In this document: one piece after another, positions 1 through 6,002 of the stretch
How positions within the stretch are numbered: position 1 is the first letter of the stretch
Layout of the letters: the number at the start of each line of letters is the position of its first letter
Assembly (NCBI GenBank): GCA_047618565.1
Contig: JBLHKW010000079.1
Coordinates: 1 to 22,954 of the forward strand
Reading direction: 5' to 3'
Length of the DNA stretch: 22,954 nucleotides
From: JBLHKW01 sp047618565
Lineage (GTDB): Bacteria > Planctomycetota > UBA1135 > GCA-002686595
Notes under the pieces: model-generated
The model's input: only the letters and a program-made list of their open reading frames with translations
The model's database searches: none
Told to the model about the DNA's origin: nothing
Made by a program: the position numbers and the translations under genes

Positions 1-73
1 GAAGCCGTCGGGATTCGATCTGGCAAGGCGCGCTGACGACGCGTATTCGTGGATACTCGGAGGAAGCGCAACG

Positions 74-95
74 CCGCCAGGGCGGAGCCTGGCGG
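74..95. repeat. Inverted repeat / hairpin
   Basis: The arms CCGCCAGG (74-81) and CCTGGCGG (88-95) are perfectly complementary around a GCGGAG loop. On the plus strand a short TTTT lies 20 bases further right, too far for a classical intrinsic terminator. It could end transcription of the convergent glycosidase gene or be part of a repeat element. Confidence 0.5.
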
Positions 96-125
96 ATTTG
101 AGCGGGTCGTGAGTTTTACCACGGG

Positions 126-141
126 CTGCTAGCAGGCTGCT
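126..141. repeat. Overlapping palindromes CTGCTAGCAG / AGCAGGCTGCT
   Basis: CTGCTAGCAG at 126-135 is its own reverse complement. AGCAG-G-CTGCT at 131-141 overlaps it, so the middle AGCAG can pair either way. The structure sits 7 bases before the stop codon of the minus-strand glycosidase gene. Confidence 0.5.
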
Positions 142-147
142 GGCCTG

Positions 148-1221
148 TTAGTCGTCCGCCCACTCGCTGGCGAGGACGGCGCGTACTTCGGGCGTATCGA
201 GCAGGAAGTTTGCCCTCGGTGCCGCACCGACGAACCACTTCCAGAGGAAGGCGCCGCGCAACCAGTCGCGCTCTCGCTCGAGTACCTGCAGGGCGACCTT
301 CAGACAACGCGTCTGCAGGGCCCGGGCAGCATCCACGTCCTCTGCCGCCGCACGCGGATAATCCCACGGTCGGCTCGCGGCATCGAGTGAGAGGTTGTAC
401 CCGAGCTCCGTGAAGATGACCGGCTTGCCGATGCGCTCGTGCAGCTTGCGCAGACCTGGCAGGACCCTGGCCCAGCCCGCGAGGAGCTGCGCCTCATCCA
501 CCGTGTGCTGGCCCTCATCGACCAGGGGGAAGTAGGCCTGCACGCCGATCGCATCCAACGCGTCCCAGAACGGCACGCGTTCGTAATCGGGCCAGTTGGC
601 CGCGTACACGAGCTTTGCATCGCTGACCTCGCGCACGTCCGCGATGAGCTCGCGCCAGGGCTCCTCGAACTCGAGCATCAGGTCCAGCTCGGTACCGACC
701 GCGAACGCATCCACGGGGCCGATGCGCCGCGCAAGCCCGACGATCCACTTCGAGTAGGTCTCGAAGAAACGCGCGCGCTCCACCGGATCCGGGAATCCGA
801 TCTCGCCACGCCAGCTGAACTTGCTGCCCCAGTACGACAGGTGCGGCTTGATCAGGATCTTCAGTCCACGCTCGCGCGCCGTGCGCACCGGACTCGACAG
901 CCACTCGGGTAGGGCGCCATCCCCGCCACGGTCGACGACACTGCCATCGCCGCGGATCCGAGCGTAGGGGTGGATCGCGACCCAGTTCGCGCCCAACGTC
1001 CGCAACTCATCCAGCTCCGTCGCGAAGCCTGGCGAGCCCCACTCCGGGCCGTAGCTCTGGCAGGAGATCGTGATGCCGCGCACCACCTCGTGGCTGTCGT
1101 CACCCGTGCCCGCAGGCAGCGCGCCCAGGCCAAAAACGAGGCAGAAAAACAGACCGGTTCCACGAAGGCTGGCGGCGCCAAACCGCCCCAGGGGCGTCAA
1201 CGGGCACACTCGGGAGTCCAT
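148..1221 (-). CDS. GH113-like glycoside hydrolase (TIM barrel), secreted
   Basis: Probable secreted or membrane-anchored glycosidase of the GH113 mannanase-like family. After the ATG at 1221 a hydrophobic signal segment (about residues 22-37, GTGLFFCLVFGLGALPAG) precedes a TIM-barrel domain. The barrel carries the family signatures: KPHLSYWG on an early strand, VGTELD with the putative acid/base Glu178, and FTELGYN with the putative nucleophile Glu272. The spacing of about 94 residues between the two glutamates fits a retaining clan-A enzyme. A TTG at 1239 would add six residues; I prefer the ATG at 1221. The 357-aa length is normal for the family. It stands alone, reading away from a small membrane-protein gene. 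The substrate (mannan or another beta-linked polymer) cannot be decided from sequence alone. Confidence 0.85.
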   Translation of the reverse strand: MDSRVCPLTPLGRFGAASLRGTGLFFCLVFGLGALPAGTGDDSHEVVRGITISCQSYGPEWGSPGFATELDELRTLGANWVAIHPYARIRGDGSVVDRGGDGALPEWLSSPVRTARERGLKILIKPHLSYWGSKFSWRGEIGFPDPVERARFFETYSKWIVGLARRIGPVDAFAVGTELDLMLEFEEPWRELIADVREVSDAKLVYAANWPDYERVPFWDALDAIGVQAYFPLVDEGQHTVDEAQLLAGWARVLPGLRKLHERIGKPVIFTELGYNLSLDAASRPWDYPRAAAEDVDAARALQTRCLKVALQVLERERDWLRGAFLWKWFVGAAPRANFLLDTPEVRAVLASEWADD

Positions 1222-1305
1222 GAACCCATTCTCGGCCAAAGCGCCGGCGAGGCACGGAGTTTTTCACGGAAGCCAGCCCGGGATCCGCACGATAACCTCC
1301 ACAGC

Positions 1306-1317
1306 GGGCCCGGGCCC
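1306..1317. repeat. Perfect 12-bp palindrome GGGCCCGGGCCC
   Basis: The sequence is its own reverse complement and sits in the short divergent gap between the glycosidase start (1221) and the small membrane-protein start (1327). It could be a regulator site or chance in very GC-rich DNA. Confidence 0.35.
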
Positions 1318-1326
1318 AGACCGCTC

Positions 1327-1569
1327 ATGGCGACGTTTCTCAAGTACCTCATCCTGCTGCTCAGCGCTCCCGTATGGCTGCCCTTCCTGCGGGCGCTGTG
1401 GGACGAGCTCGAGAACGCGCTGCGCGATCAGGGCGGGCTCTTCGGGCAGGAGCCCAGCGCAGAGCAACTGATCGAGATCCGTCGTGAGCAGGCGCTTGAG
1501 GAGGACCGCGTCCTCAACGAGCCCCTTGCGCACCGGCGCGCGAGTACACCGCCCCAGTCGGGCCGCTGA
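1327..1569 (+). CDS. Small membrane protein, unknown function
   Basis: Predicted 80-aa protein starting at ATG 1327 (MATFLKYLILLLSAPVWLPF). Residues about 3-24 form one hydrophobic membrane segment, followed by an acidic, amphipathic cytoplasmic-type tail (DELENALRDQGG, EQLIEIRREQALEEDR) that could form a short helix. The reading frame continues upstream into the glycosidase gene, but the first methionine giving a sensible membrane protein is here. There is no clear Shine-Dalgarno. I do not recognise a family. The charged tail after a single anchor looks like a real protein rather than a shadow frame, but confidence is limited. Confidence 0.45.
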   Translation: MATFLKYLILLLSAPVWLPFLRALWDELENALRDQGGLFGQEPSAEQLIEIRREQALEEDRVLNEPLAHRRASTPPQSGR

Positions 1570-1599
1570 AGCAGCCGCGCAGGGCCGGATCGCGCGGAC

Positions 1600-2016
1600 C
1601 TACTTCTTCTTGCGGTCGCTGACGCGCCGGACGAACTTGAGGCCCGACCAGTCCCCATCCACAGCGCACACCTTCACGTCGACCAGACCCGCCGCCAGCC
1701 CAAGTTCACGCACGCTGTCACCTGTCAACTCCGACGCCAAGGCCGAGGTCTTCTTTGGCCAGCTGATCCAGAGGCTGCCCCCGTCGGCCAGGCGCGGCTC
1801 GAGGCTCGCGAGTCGGCGCTCGAGCTCCGTTGCACGCGTACAGAAGACATGGATCAGGTCCATGTTCTCTCCGGCGCGCATGAGCAGCTTCACGTCATGG
1901 GGCAGGGCGCCGAGCAGGCCGACGTAATGCGCGGGGTCATTGACGTAGACGACGCGCATGCCGGGCTTGAAGCCGAGCTTGCGCACGAGCGGAGTTGCGG
2001 AATATCCAGCGGGCAT
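1600..2016 (-). CDS. DUF3052-like protein
   Basis: 138-aa cytoplasmic protein whose N-terminus (MPAGYSATPLVRKLGFKPG) matches the conserved opening of DUF3052-type proteins, where a GYSGTPL-like motif is followed by a KPG turn. A central alpha/beta part (VVYVNDPAHYVGLLGAL, LIHVFCTRATELERRL, GGSLWISWPKK) resembles a reduced methyltransferase-like Rossmann fold. No SAM-binding glycine loop of classical form is evident. The C-terminus contains VCAVDGDWSGLKFV and ends in basic residues. ATG 2016 is preceded by GAGGA at good spacing. The function of the family is not established to my knowledge. It is monocistronic, with about 180 bp of apparently non-coding DNA before the next gene. Confidence 0.75.
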   Translation of the reverse strand: MPAGYSATPLVRKLGFKPGMRVVYVNDPAHYVGLLGALPHDVKLLMRAGENMDLIHVFCTRATELERRLASLEPRLADGGSLWISWPKKTSALASELTGDSVRELGLAAGLVDVKVCAVDGDWSGLKFVRRVSDRKKK

Positions 2017-2198
2017 CAGTTTCGGTCCTCACGGCGGTCGCGGGTGCGGCCACATCCAGAATGCGCGTGTAGTTTACACCATCCGGGTCGCGCAGGTTCT
2101 GGAAGCACAAAAAAGGACTCGGCGAGGCATCTCGGTTACCCTGCGCGCAGGATCCCAGCATGACTTGCACCTTCCAACTGCAGCGCGTGGCCTGACCC

Positions 2199-3320
2199 GT
2201 GCGCGTCGGCCTCGACTACCTGCCGGCAGTTTGCCACGCGCCCGGAATCGGTCGCTACGGCCGCGAGCTCGTGCGCGCGCTCGTGCGGCTACCCGCCGCC
2301 CCCGAACTCCGTCTGTTCGAGGTCGGAGGTGGTGCGCGCACGATGGCCCACGACCTGGGGCTCACGGACTTCCCCGTCCGCCGTTGCCGAGCGCGCATCC
2401 CGCGCCGCGCCGTGCTCGCCCTGGGCACCCATCTGGGCTGGGGCGCGGACCGCTGGCTCGGTGGCGTGGACATCTTCCACCGCATGCTTCCCGATTACCC
2501 GCCCGTGTCCAGGGCCGCAGAAGTGTTGCCCGTTGTGGAGCTGCCTGCGCAGGGCAGCCTCGCTGACGACGAGCTCGGGCGCGCCCTTCGTCGCTGCGCT
2601 GCGGCGCTGGTGTTCTGCCAGCACTACGCGCGCATTCTGCCGGACCGTTATGGCATCGCCCACGACCGCGTGCACCAGGTTCCCGTCGGATGCGAACACT
2701 GGGCCAGGACCCTTTCCCACCCGCCAGCCGGGTCGATCGCACGGGACGGCGCAACCATCGTGGTTCTCGGCGCCCTGCGCGAGGAGCGCTCGCCGCTAGC
2801 GGTGCTGCGCGCCTTCGAGAATCTCGGCCATTCCATGCGCCGGGCCCAGCTCCTCTACATCGGACGACCTGGCTCGGCCGCGGGCGCCTTCGAGGCGGCA
2901 CTGAGCACGTCGCGTGCACGCGACCGCGTCACCTGGATCCGCGAGCCGGTCGAGGCCGATATGCCGGGCCTCATGGCACGCGCGTCGCTCCTGGTTCACC
3001 TCGCGCGTGAGGAGGGCTCTCCGGTCACACCGCTCGAGGCCTTCGCGGCGGGCGTTCCCGTGGTGGCCAGCAGGTTGCCTGCCTTCGAGGAAGCCCTGGG
3101 GCACCGGGCCGGCTACGTTGAGTGCTCCGATGACATCGACATCGGCGCGTTGCAGCTGGCTATCAAGGCCGCCCTTGAGGTCCGACTCGGGGCCGATGGG
3201 CCCGATGAGGCCAGCGCGACTCCCGCAGCCGCCGAGCGAGTAGCTCTGGCCGCGGGGTTCACCTGGGCCGAGAATGCGCGCGCGACCGTGAGCGTCTGGG
3301 AACGAACTCGTCCCGTTTGA
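2199..3320 (+). CDS. Glycosyltransferase family 4 (GT-B fold)
   Basis: 373-aa glycosyltransferase that would transfer a sugar from a nucleotide-sugar donor to a glycan or other acceptor at the cytoplasmic face of the membrane. The start at GTG 2199 is chosen because the N-terminus (RVGLDYLPAVCHAPGIGRYG) is the typical GT4 opening strand and GIGRY loop. The C-terminal donor domain begins near residue 185 (ATIVVLGALREERSP). It contains the EX7E motif (Glu272 and Glu280 in EEGSPVTPLEAFAAGVPVVA), where donor ribose or phosphate contacts are expected. No Shine-Dalgarno is obvious. No other polysaccharide genes lie next to it, so the acceptor is unknown. Confidence 0.88.
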   Translation: MRVGLDYLPAVCHAPGIGRYGRELVRALVRLPAAPELRLFEVGGGARTMAHDLGLTDFPVRRCRARIPRRAVLALGTHLGWGADRWLGGVDIFHRMLPDYPPVSRAAEVLPVVELPAQGSLADDELGRALRRCAAALVFCQHYARILPDRYGIAHDRVHQVPVGCEHWARTLSHPPAGSIARDGATIVVLGALREERSPLAVLRAFENLGHSMRRAQLLYIGRPGSAAGAFEAALSTSRARDRVTWIREPVEADMPGLMARASLLVHLAREEGSPVTPLEAFAAGVPVVASRLPAFEEALGHRAGYVECSDDIDIGALQLAIKAALEVRLGADGPDEASATPAAAERVALAAGFTWAENARATVSVWERTRPV

Positions 3321-3394
3321 GCCTTCCGCTGAGCCCGCTCGTGTCCCATGCGCCTGTTCACTGTTGTCCCTGGTTTCCAAGACTCTGAATCACG

Positions 3395-3859
3395 ATGAAG
3401 CTGTCCCAGTCTCTCGCCTACCTGCTCCTGCCCCTCTTCCTTGGCGCCGCCTCCCTGTCCAGCGCGGCGCCCCTGCCCCTGGCCGATGAACACGAGGAGG
3501 AGCACGAGGAAGGACCCGTCGAGGAGGCTATGGAGGGCTTGCACACTGGCCTGCGGCGACTGCGAGCCCTCGCCAAGGGCACAGACGGCCGCGATGAAGC
3601 TCTGGAGGTTTTGCGCAACATGCAGGCGGCAGCCCTGTCCGCATTCCCCCTTGAGCCGCCGACGCTCGATGACCGCGAGGTTCTTGAGGGAGACGAGCAC
3701 GACATCTGGGTCGCGGAGTATCGCCAGCACATCATCCGGCTTGTGGACAAACTGCTCGAGATGGAATTGCAGGTGCTCAGGGGTCGCATGGACCTGCTCC
3801 AGGCCGGCTACAGCGAACTCAGCGAGATCCGAAACACCGCTCACCACGACTATCAATAA
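3395..3859 (+). CDS. Cytochrome b562-family periplasmic protein
   Basis: 154-aa exported protein with a Sec signal (residues 1-25, MKLSQSLAYLLLPLFLGAAS, cleavage near SSAA-P), an acidic linker (DEHEEEHEEG), then a four-helix bundle resembling cytochrome b562. The match covers the key places. Met46 in EEAMEGL corresponds to the axial Met of helix 1. RNMQAAAL followed by EPPTLDD corresponds to the RAAAL...PPKLED region. His150 in RNTAHHDYQ at the C-terminus corresponds to the axial His in RNAYHQKYR. Both heme-b ligands are therefore kept. There is no CXXCH, so heme would be non-covalent. Expected role: periplasmic electron transfer or heme binding. It ends at a strong orphan ribosome-binding site that precedes the HDOD gene, suggesting joint transcription. 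Confidence 0.72.
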   Translation: MKLSQSLAYLLLPLFLGAASLSSAAPLPLADEHEEEHEEGPVEEAMEGLHTGLRRLRALAKGTDGRDEALEVLRNMQAAALSAFPLEPPTLDDREVLEGDEHDIWVAEYRQHIIRLVDKLLEMELQVLRGRMDLLQAGYSELSEIRNTAHHDYQ

Positions 3860-3867
3860 GGAGGAGG
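3858..3867 (+). promoter_or_regulatory. Strong Shine-Dalgarno AAGGAGGAGG
   Basis: The best ribosome-binding site I noticed in the window overlaps the TAA stop of the cytochrome gene. It lies 5 bases before a GTG at 3873. That GTG frame runs open through the C-tract but, with the 11 C residues shown, ends at 4025 after 50 codons. It joins the HDOD frame only if one C is removed. It therefore probably marks the real start of the HDOD gene or a phase-dependent one. Confidence 0.65.
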
Positions 3868-3918
3868 CTGCCGTGCCGGAGTTAGGCGCGGGCGCCCATC
3901 CTCGTCCTGGTCACGGTC

Positions 3919-4824
3919 TTGCTCCAGTTCACGCATGGGAACCTCCGAGAAGGGAAGGGTCGCCCCGCCTCCCCCCCCCCCGCCGTGCAAACTACCCTCC
4001 ACGACATCGTCTCGAGCCTTCGTAGCATCGAGCCCTTTCCGAGCATCGCCACAACCGTCATGCAAGTGGCGGGGCGTGCAGATGTCATGCCGTCGGAGCT
4101 GGTCGATGTGGTCCAGACCGACCCCGGACTGACCGCGAAGGTCCTGAAGGCCGCGAACTCAGCCTATTACGGCTTCCGCGAGGAGATAGCTTCCCTTCAG
4201 GACTCCGGCACTCGGCTTGGCGTCAACGTGCTGACGAACCTGATCGTGACGACCTGCGGAGGTCGCTACTTCCGCGACTACGGGCAGGAGCGTGATTCCG
4301 AAGCGGTCGACCTGTGGACGCGCTGCGTCACGAATGCGCTCTCCGCAAAGTTGATCGCGCGCACGCACGGCAACTGCGATCCTGAGCTGGCGTATACCGC
4401 CGCTCTGCTGCAGGACATTGGAAGCATCGTCGTGGAGCGTTTCCTCGCCGAATTCCGCGACGATATCATCGACGAGGCGGCCTCTTGCGGGTCACTCCTG
4501 GATGCCGAGCAGCGCATCCTGGGCTTGAATCACGCCGAGATCGGCGCGCGCCTCGCCCGGCGCTGGAAGCTGCCCGAGGTGCTCGTGGATACGATCCGCT
4601 ACCACCACACCCCCGATCTGGCGACGATCGATCCGATCCTTGCGGGTACGACCCACCTGGCGGAGACCCTGAGCTGGGCCGTCGGAGCGGGCGCGGAAAT
4701 CGGTGGCCTCACCTTCGATGTGTCGGCCGCCGCCCTCGCGATCACCGGGCTCGACATGGATAGCCTGCGCGGTCTCGACGAGCAGCTGCTGGGCGAGCTC
4801 GAGCGCGCCCAGGATTTCCTCTAG
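3919..4824 (+). CDS. HDOD domain signalling protein
   Basis: HDOD-domain protein of up to 301 aa. Such proteins act in bacterial signalling, often with cyclic-di-GMP or chemotaxis outputs. The domain starts at about residue 26 (LHDIVSSLRSIEPFPSIATT). It shows the family core: LVDVVQTDPGLTAKVLKAANSAYYG, then TRLGVNVLTNL, AYTAALLQDIGSIV and LNHAEIGARLARRWKLP, followed by IRYHHTP. At the place where true HD proteins have His-Asp the sequence reads LLQDIG, so catalytic metal binding is not expected. The in-frame starts are poor: TTG 3919, or GTG 3985 directly after the C-tract, neither with a Shine-Dalgarno. A GTG at 3873 with a strong site would join this frame if the tract had ten C residues (316 aa). 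ATG 3935 would join it with twelve (296 aa). The start is therefore uncertain. Confidence 0.85.
   Translation: MLQFTHGNLREGKGRPASPPPAVQTTLHDIVSSLRSIEPFPSIATTVMQVAGRADVMPSELVDVVQTDPGLTAKVLKAANSAYYGFREEIASLQDSGTRLGVNVLTNLIVTTCGGRYFRDYGQERDSEAVDLWTRCVTNALSAKLIARTHGNCDPELAYTAALLQDIGSIVVERFLAEFRDDIIDEAASCGSLLDAEQRILGLNHAEIGARLARRWKLPEVLVDTIRYHHTPDLATIDPILAGTTHLAETLSWAVGAGAEIGGLTFDVSAAALAITGLDMDSLRGLDEQLLGELERAQDFL
3971..3981 (+). repeat. Homopolymer tract of 11 C
   Basis: A run of eleven C bases lies just upstream of the conserved HDOD domain. Different starts in all three frames (GTG 3873, TTG 3919, ATG 3935) read into it. Gain or loss of one C would switch which start feeds the HDOD frame. This is the architecture of a slipped-strand phase-variable switch, but also the commonest type of assembly indel error. 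Confidence 0.85.
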
Positions 4825-4847
4825 AAGGGCGTCGCTTCCGCGATGGA

Positions 4848-4925
4848 TGGGGTGGGTGAGGGGTCTTGAACCCCCGGCCTCCAGAACCACAATCTGGCGC
4901 TCTAACCAACTGAGCTACACCCACC
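4848..4925 (-). tRNA. tRNA-His (anticodon GTG)
   Basis: Read on the minus strand, all cloverleaf parts are present: acceptor GTGGGTG pairing with CACCCAC, D-arm GCTC...GAGC with AGTTGGTTA, anticodon arm CCAGA-TTGTGGT-TCTGG, variable AGGCC, and T-arm GGGGG-TTCAAGA-CCCCT. The anticodon GTG gives histidine. The encoded extra G at position -1 opposite C73 is the histidine identity element, which supports the call independently. The 3' CCA is encoded (4848-4850). It lies 77 bp downstream of the coiled-coil gene on the same strand. Confidence 0.97.
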
Positions 4926-5002
4926 ATCCGTAGGTCCCACCAGCTGGCGGGCTGAAGAGGATCCTGAGCGCGCGAGCCGTTGTCAAGCCTGCGGGACGAT
5001 CC

Positions 5003-5521
5003 TCAGCGCTTGCGCGCGAAAGAACGCAGGACCCGGGCCCAGAGCCCCTGCTGGGGAACGCGCCGACGACGGGCCCTGCCGCTCAATGCCGCGACCTCGG
5101 GAGCCCCACCCTGCAGCTGCAACACCCGCGCGCGCAGACTCTCATTCTCCCGCTGGAGGGCACCCATCCCCACGAGCAGGCGACTCTTCTGCTGCCGCTC
5201 CCCGCTCAGTGCCGCGCGATTGCGCTCCAGGTCGCGCTCTGTACGGTCCAGCAAACGGGACGACCCACGCTCCACCAACTCGGCGGTCTCGACCGTCCGC
5301 TGCAGGTCCGTGATGCGCGTGATGTACTGTCGCTCGAGGCGCCCGGGCCCCACGATGCGCGCCACCCGAGGCCCAGGGCCGGGATGATCGACTGGACGCC
5401 CTGGAAGCCGCCGCGCGGGCTGCGGCTGGAGCACTCCACCGGCGGGCGCTCCCGGCGGGGAGCTCTCGCGCAGGTTAGCGCTGGTAATTCTGTCTGAGAC
5501 GCCCAGGATGAATGTCCTCAC
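5003..5521 (-). CDS. Coiled-coil protein, unknown function
   Basis: Open frame of up to 172 aa. The N-terminal 60 residues are Pro/Gly/Arg-rich and not typical of a folded domain. From about residue 62 a long heptad-like helix runs to about 137 (LERQYITRITDLQRTVETAE, then RLLVGMGALQRENESLRARV). A very basic C-terminus ends in LWARVLRSFARKR. Such a helix with a cationic end could bind nucleic acid or a membrane surface, but that is inference. I recognise no family. The start is uncertain: the first available codon is GTG 5521, which lies inside an inverted repeat, and later GTG codons are possible. It is followed by tRNA-His on the same strand. Confidence 0.5.
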   Translation of the reverse strand: MRTFILGVSDRITSANLRESSPPGAPAGGVLQPQPARRLPGRPVDHPGPGPRVARIVGPGRLERQYITRITDLQRTVETAELVERGSSRLLDRTERDLERNRAALSGERQQKSRLLVGMGALQRENESLRARVLQLQGGAPEVAALSGRARRRRVPQQGLWARVLRSFARKR

Positions 5522-5546
5522 CTGTCGGAACGCACGTCCGACAGGT
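5520..5546. promoter_or_regulatory. Perfect 10-bp inverted repeat between divergent genes
   Basis: ACCTGTCGGA (5520-5529) and TCCGACAGGT (5537-5546) are exact reverse complements around a 7-base spacer ACGCACG. The repeat lies in the gap between the minus-strand coiled-coil gene and the plus-strand zinc-ribbon operon. A dyad there is a good candidate operator for a dimeric regulator; an RNA hairpin in the 5' leader is the other option. No recognisable sigma-70 promoter was assigned. Confidence 0.5.
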
Positions 5547-5585
5547 CAGACGATACTCTCCAGCAGCCGGCCACCCAAGCCTGTG

Positions 5586-5996
5586 ATGAGCACTCCCGAA
5601 CCACCCGCCGATCCCCCGCAGTCCCCGCAGCCCACCAAGAGCTACGGGAACATGAGCGAGCACCACTGGTCTCGAACCCGTGGTGAGCGCAACAAGGAGG
5701 CTCTGGACTATTACCGGGAGCGCTCCACAGCGCCCGGGGTGCGTGACGGCGGCGGGCCGAGGAACTTCTATTGCATGGAGTGCGACGGCGTCGTCCCGCA
5801 CGATATCGAAGCTCCGCTCGAGAATTGCCCGCACTGCGGCGTCAGCCTCGAAGGCGAGACGCGCCGCTATTTCAACTGGGTCGAGATCGACACGCCCCCC
5901 GCCAGCGACCTGCGCGCCCTGCTACCCTGGATCGCCCTCGTCGGGCTCGTCGCCCTGGCACTCGTGGCGCTGGCCTGGGCGCTACTCAGGAACTGA
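5586..5996 (+). CDS. Zinc-ribbon protein with C-terminal membrane anchor
   Basis: 136-aa protein starting at ATG 5586 (MSTPEPPADPPQSPQPTKSY). It has a Pro-rich disordered N-terminus, a charged segment with NKEALDYYRERS, then a treble-clef-like zinc ribbon with two CxxC knuckles: CMEC in NFYCMECDGVV and CPHC in NCPHCGVSL. A single C-terminal transmembrane helix (LLPWIALVGLVALALVALAW) would tail-anchor it with the ribbon in the cytoplasm. An in-frame upstream ATG at 5508 would add 26 residues but would read through the inverted repeat, so I reject it. Only 6 bases separate it from the E1-like gene, so the two are probably co-transcribed. Function unknown; an adaptor or regulator role is inference. 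Confidence 0.7.
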   Translation: MSTPEPPADPPQSPQPTKSYGNMSEHHWSRTRGERNKEALDYYRERSTAPGVRDGGGPRNFYCMECDGVVPHDIEAPLENCPHCGVSLEGETRRYFNWVEIDTPPASDLRALLPWIALVGLVALALVALAWALLRN

Positions 5997-6002
5997 TCCA
6001 CC

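Larger units (their letters stand above)
1..147. other. Non-coding left edge with nested palindromes
   Basis: No convincing gene is seen here. The stretch holds an 8-bp perfect stem at 74-81/88-95 (CCGCCAGG and CCTGGCGG, 6-nt loop), then a perfect 10-bp palindrome at 126-135 (CTGCTAGCAG) overlapping another at 131-141 (AGCAGGCTGCT). It lies immediately downstream of the stop of the minus-strand glycosidase gene. It could be a terminator region or the end of a dispersed intergenic repeat. The window edge hides its left boundary. Confidence 0.5.

Noticed and set aside
2017..2198. Possible small gene or RNA between the DUF3052-like and GT4 genes
   Set aside because: The frames here are continuations of neighbouring shadows with no start signal or structure I can support.
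4742..4927. 61-codon minus-strand frame covering the tRNA
   Set aside because: Its VGVAQLVRAPDCGSGGRGF string is the well-known false translation of a tRNA gene.
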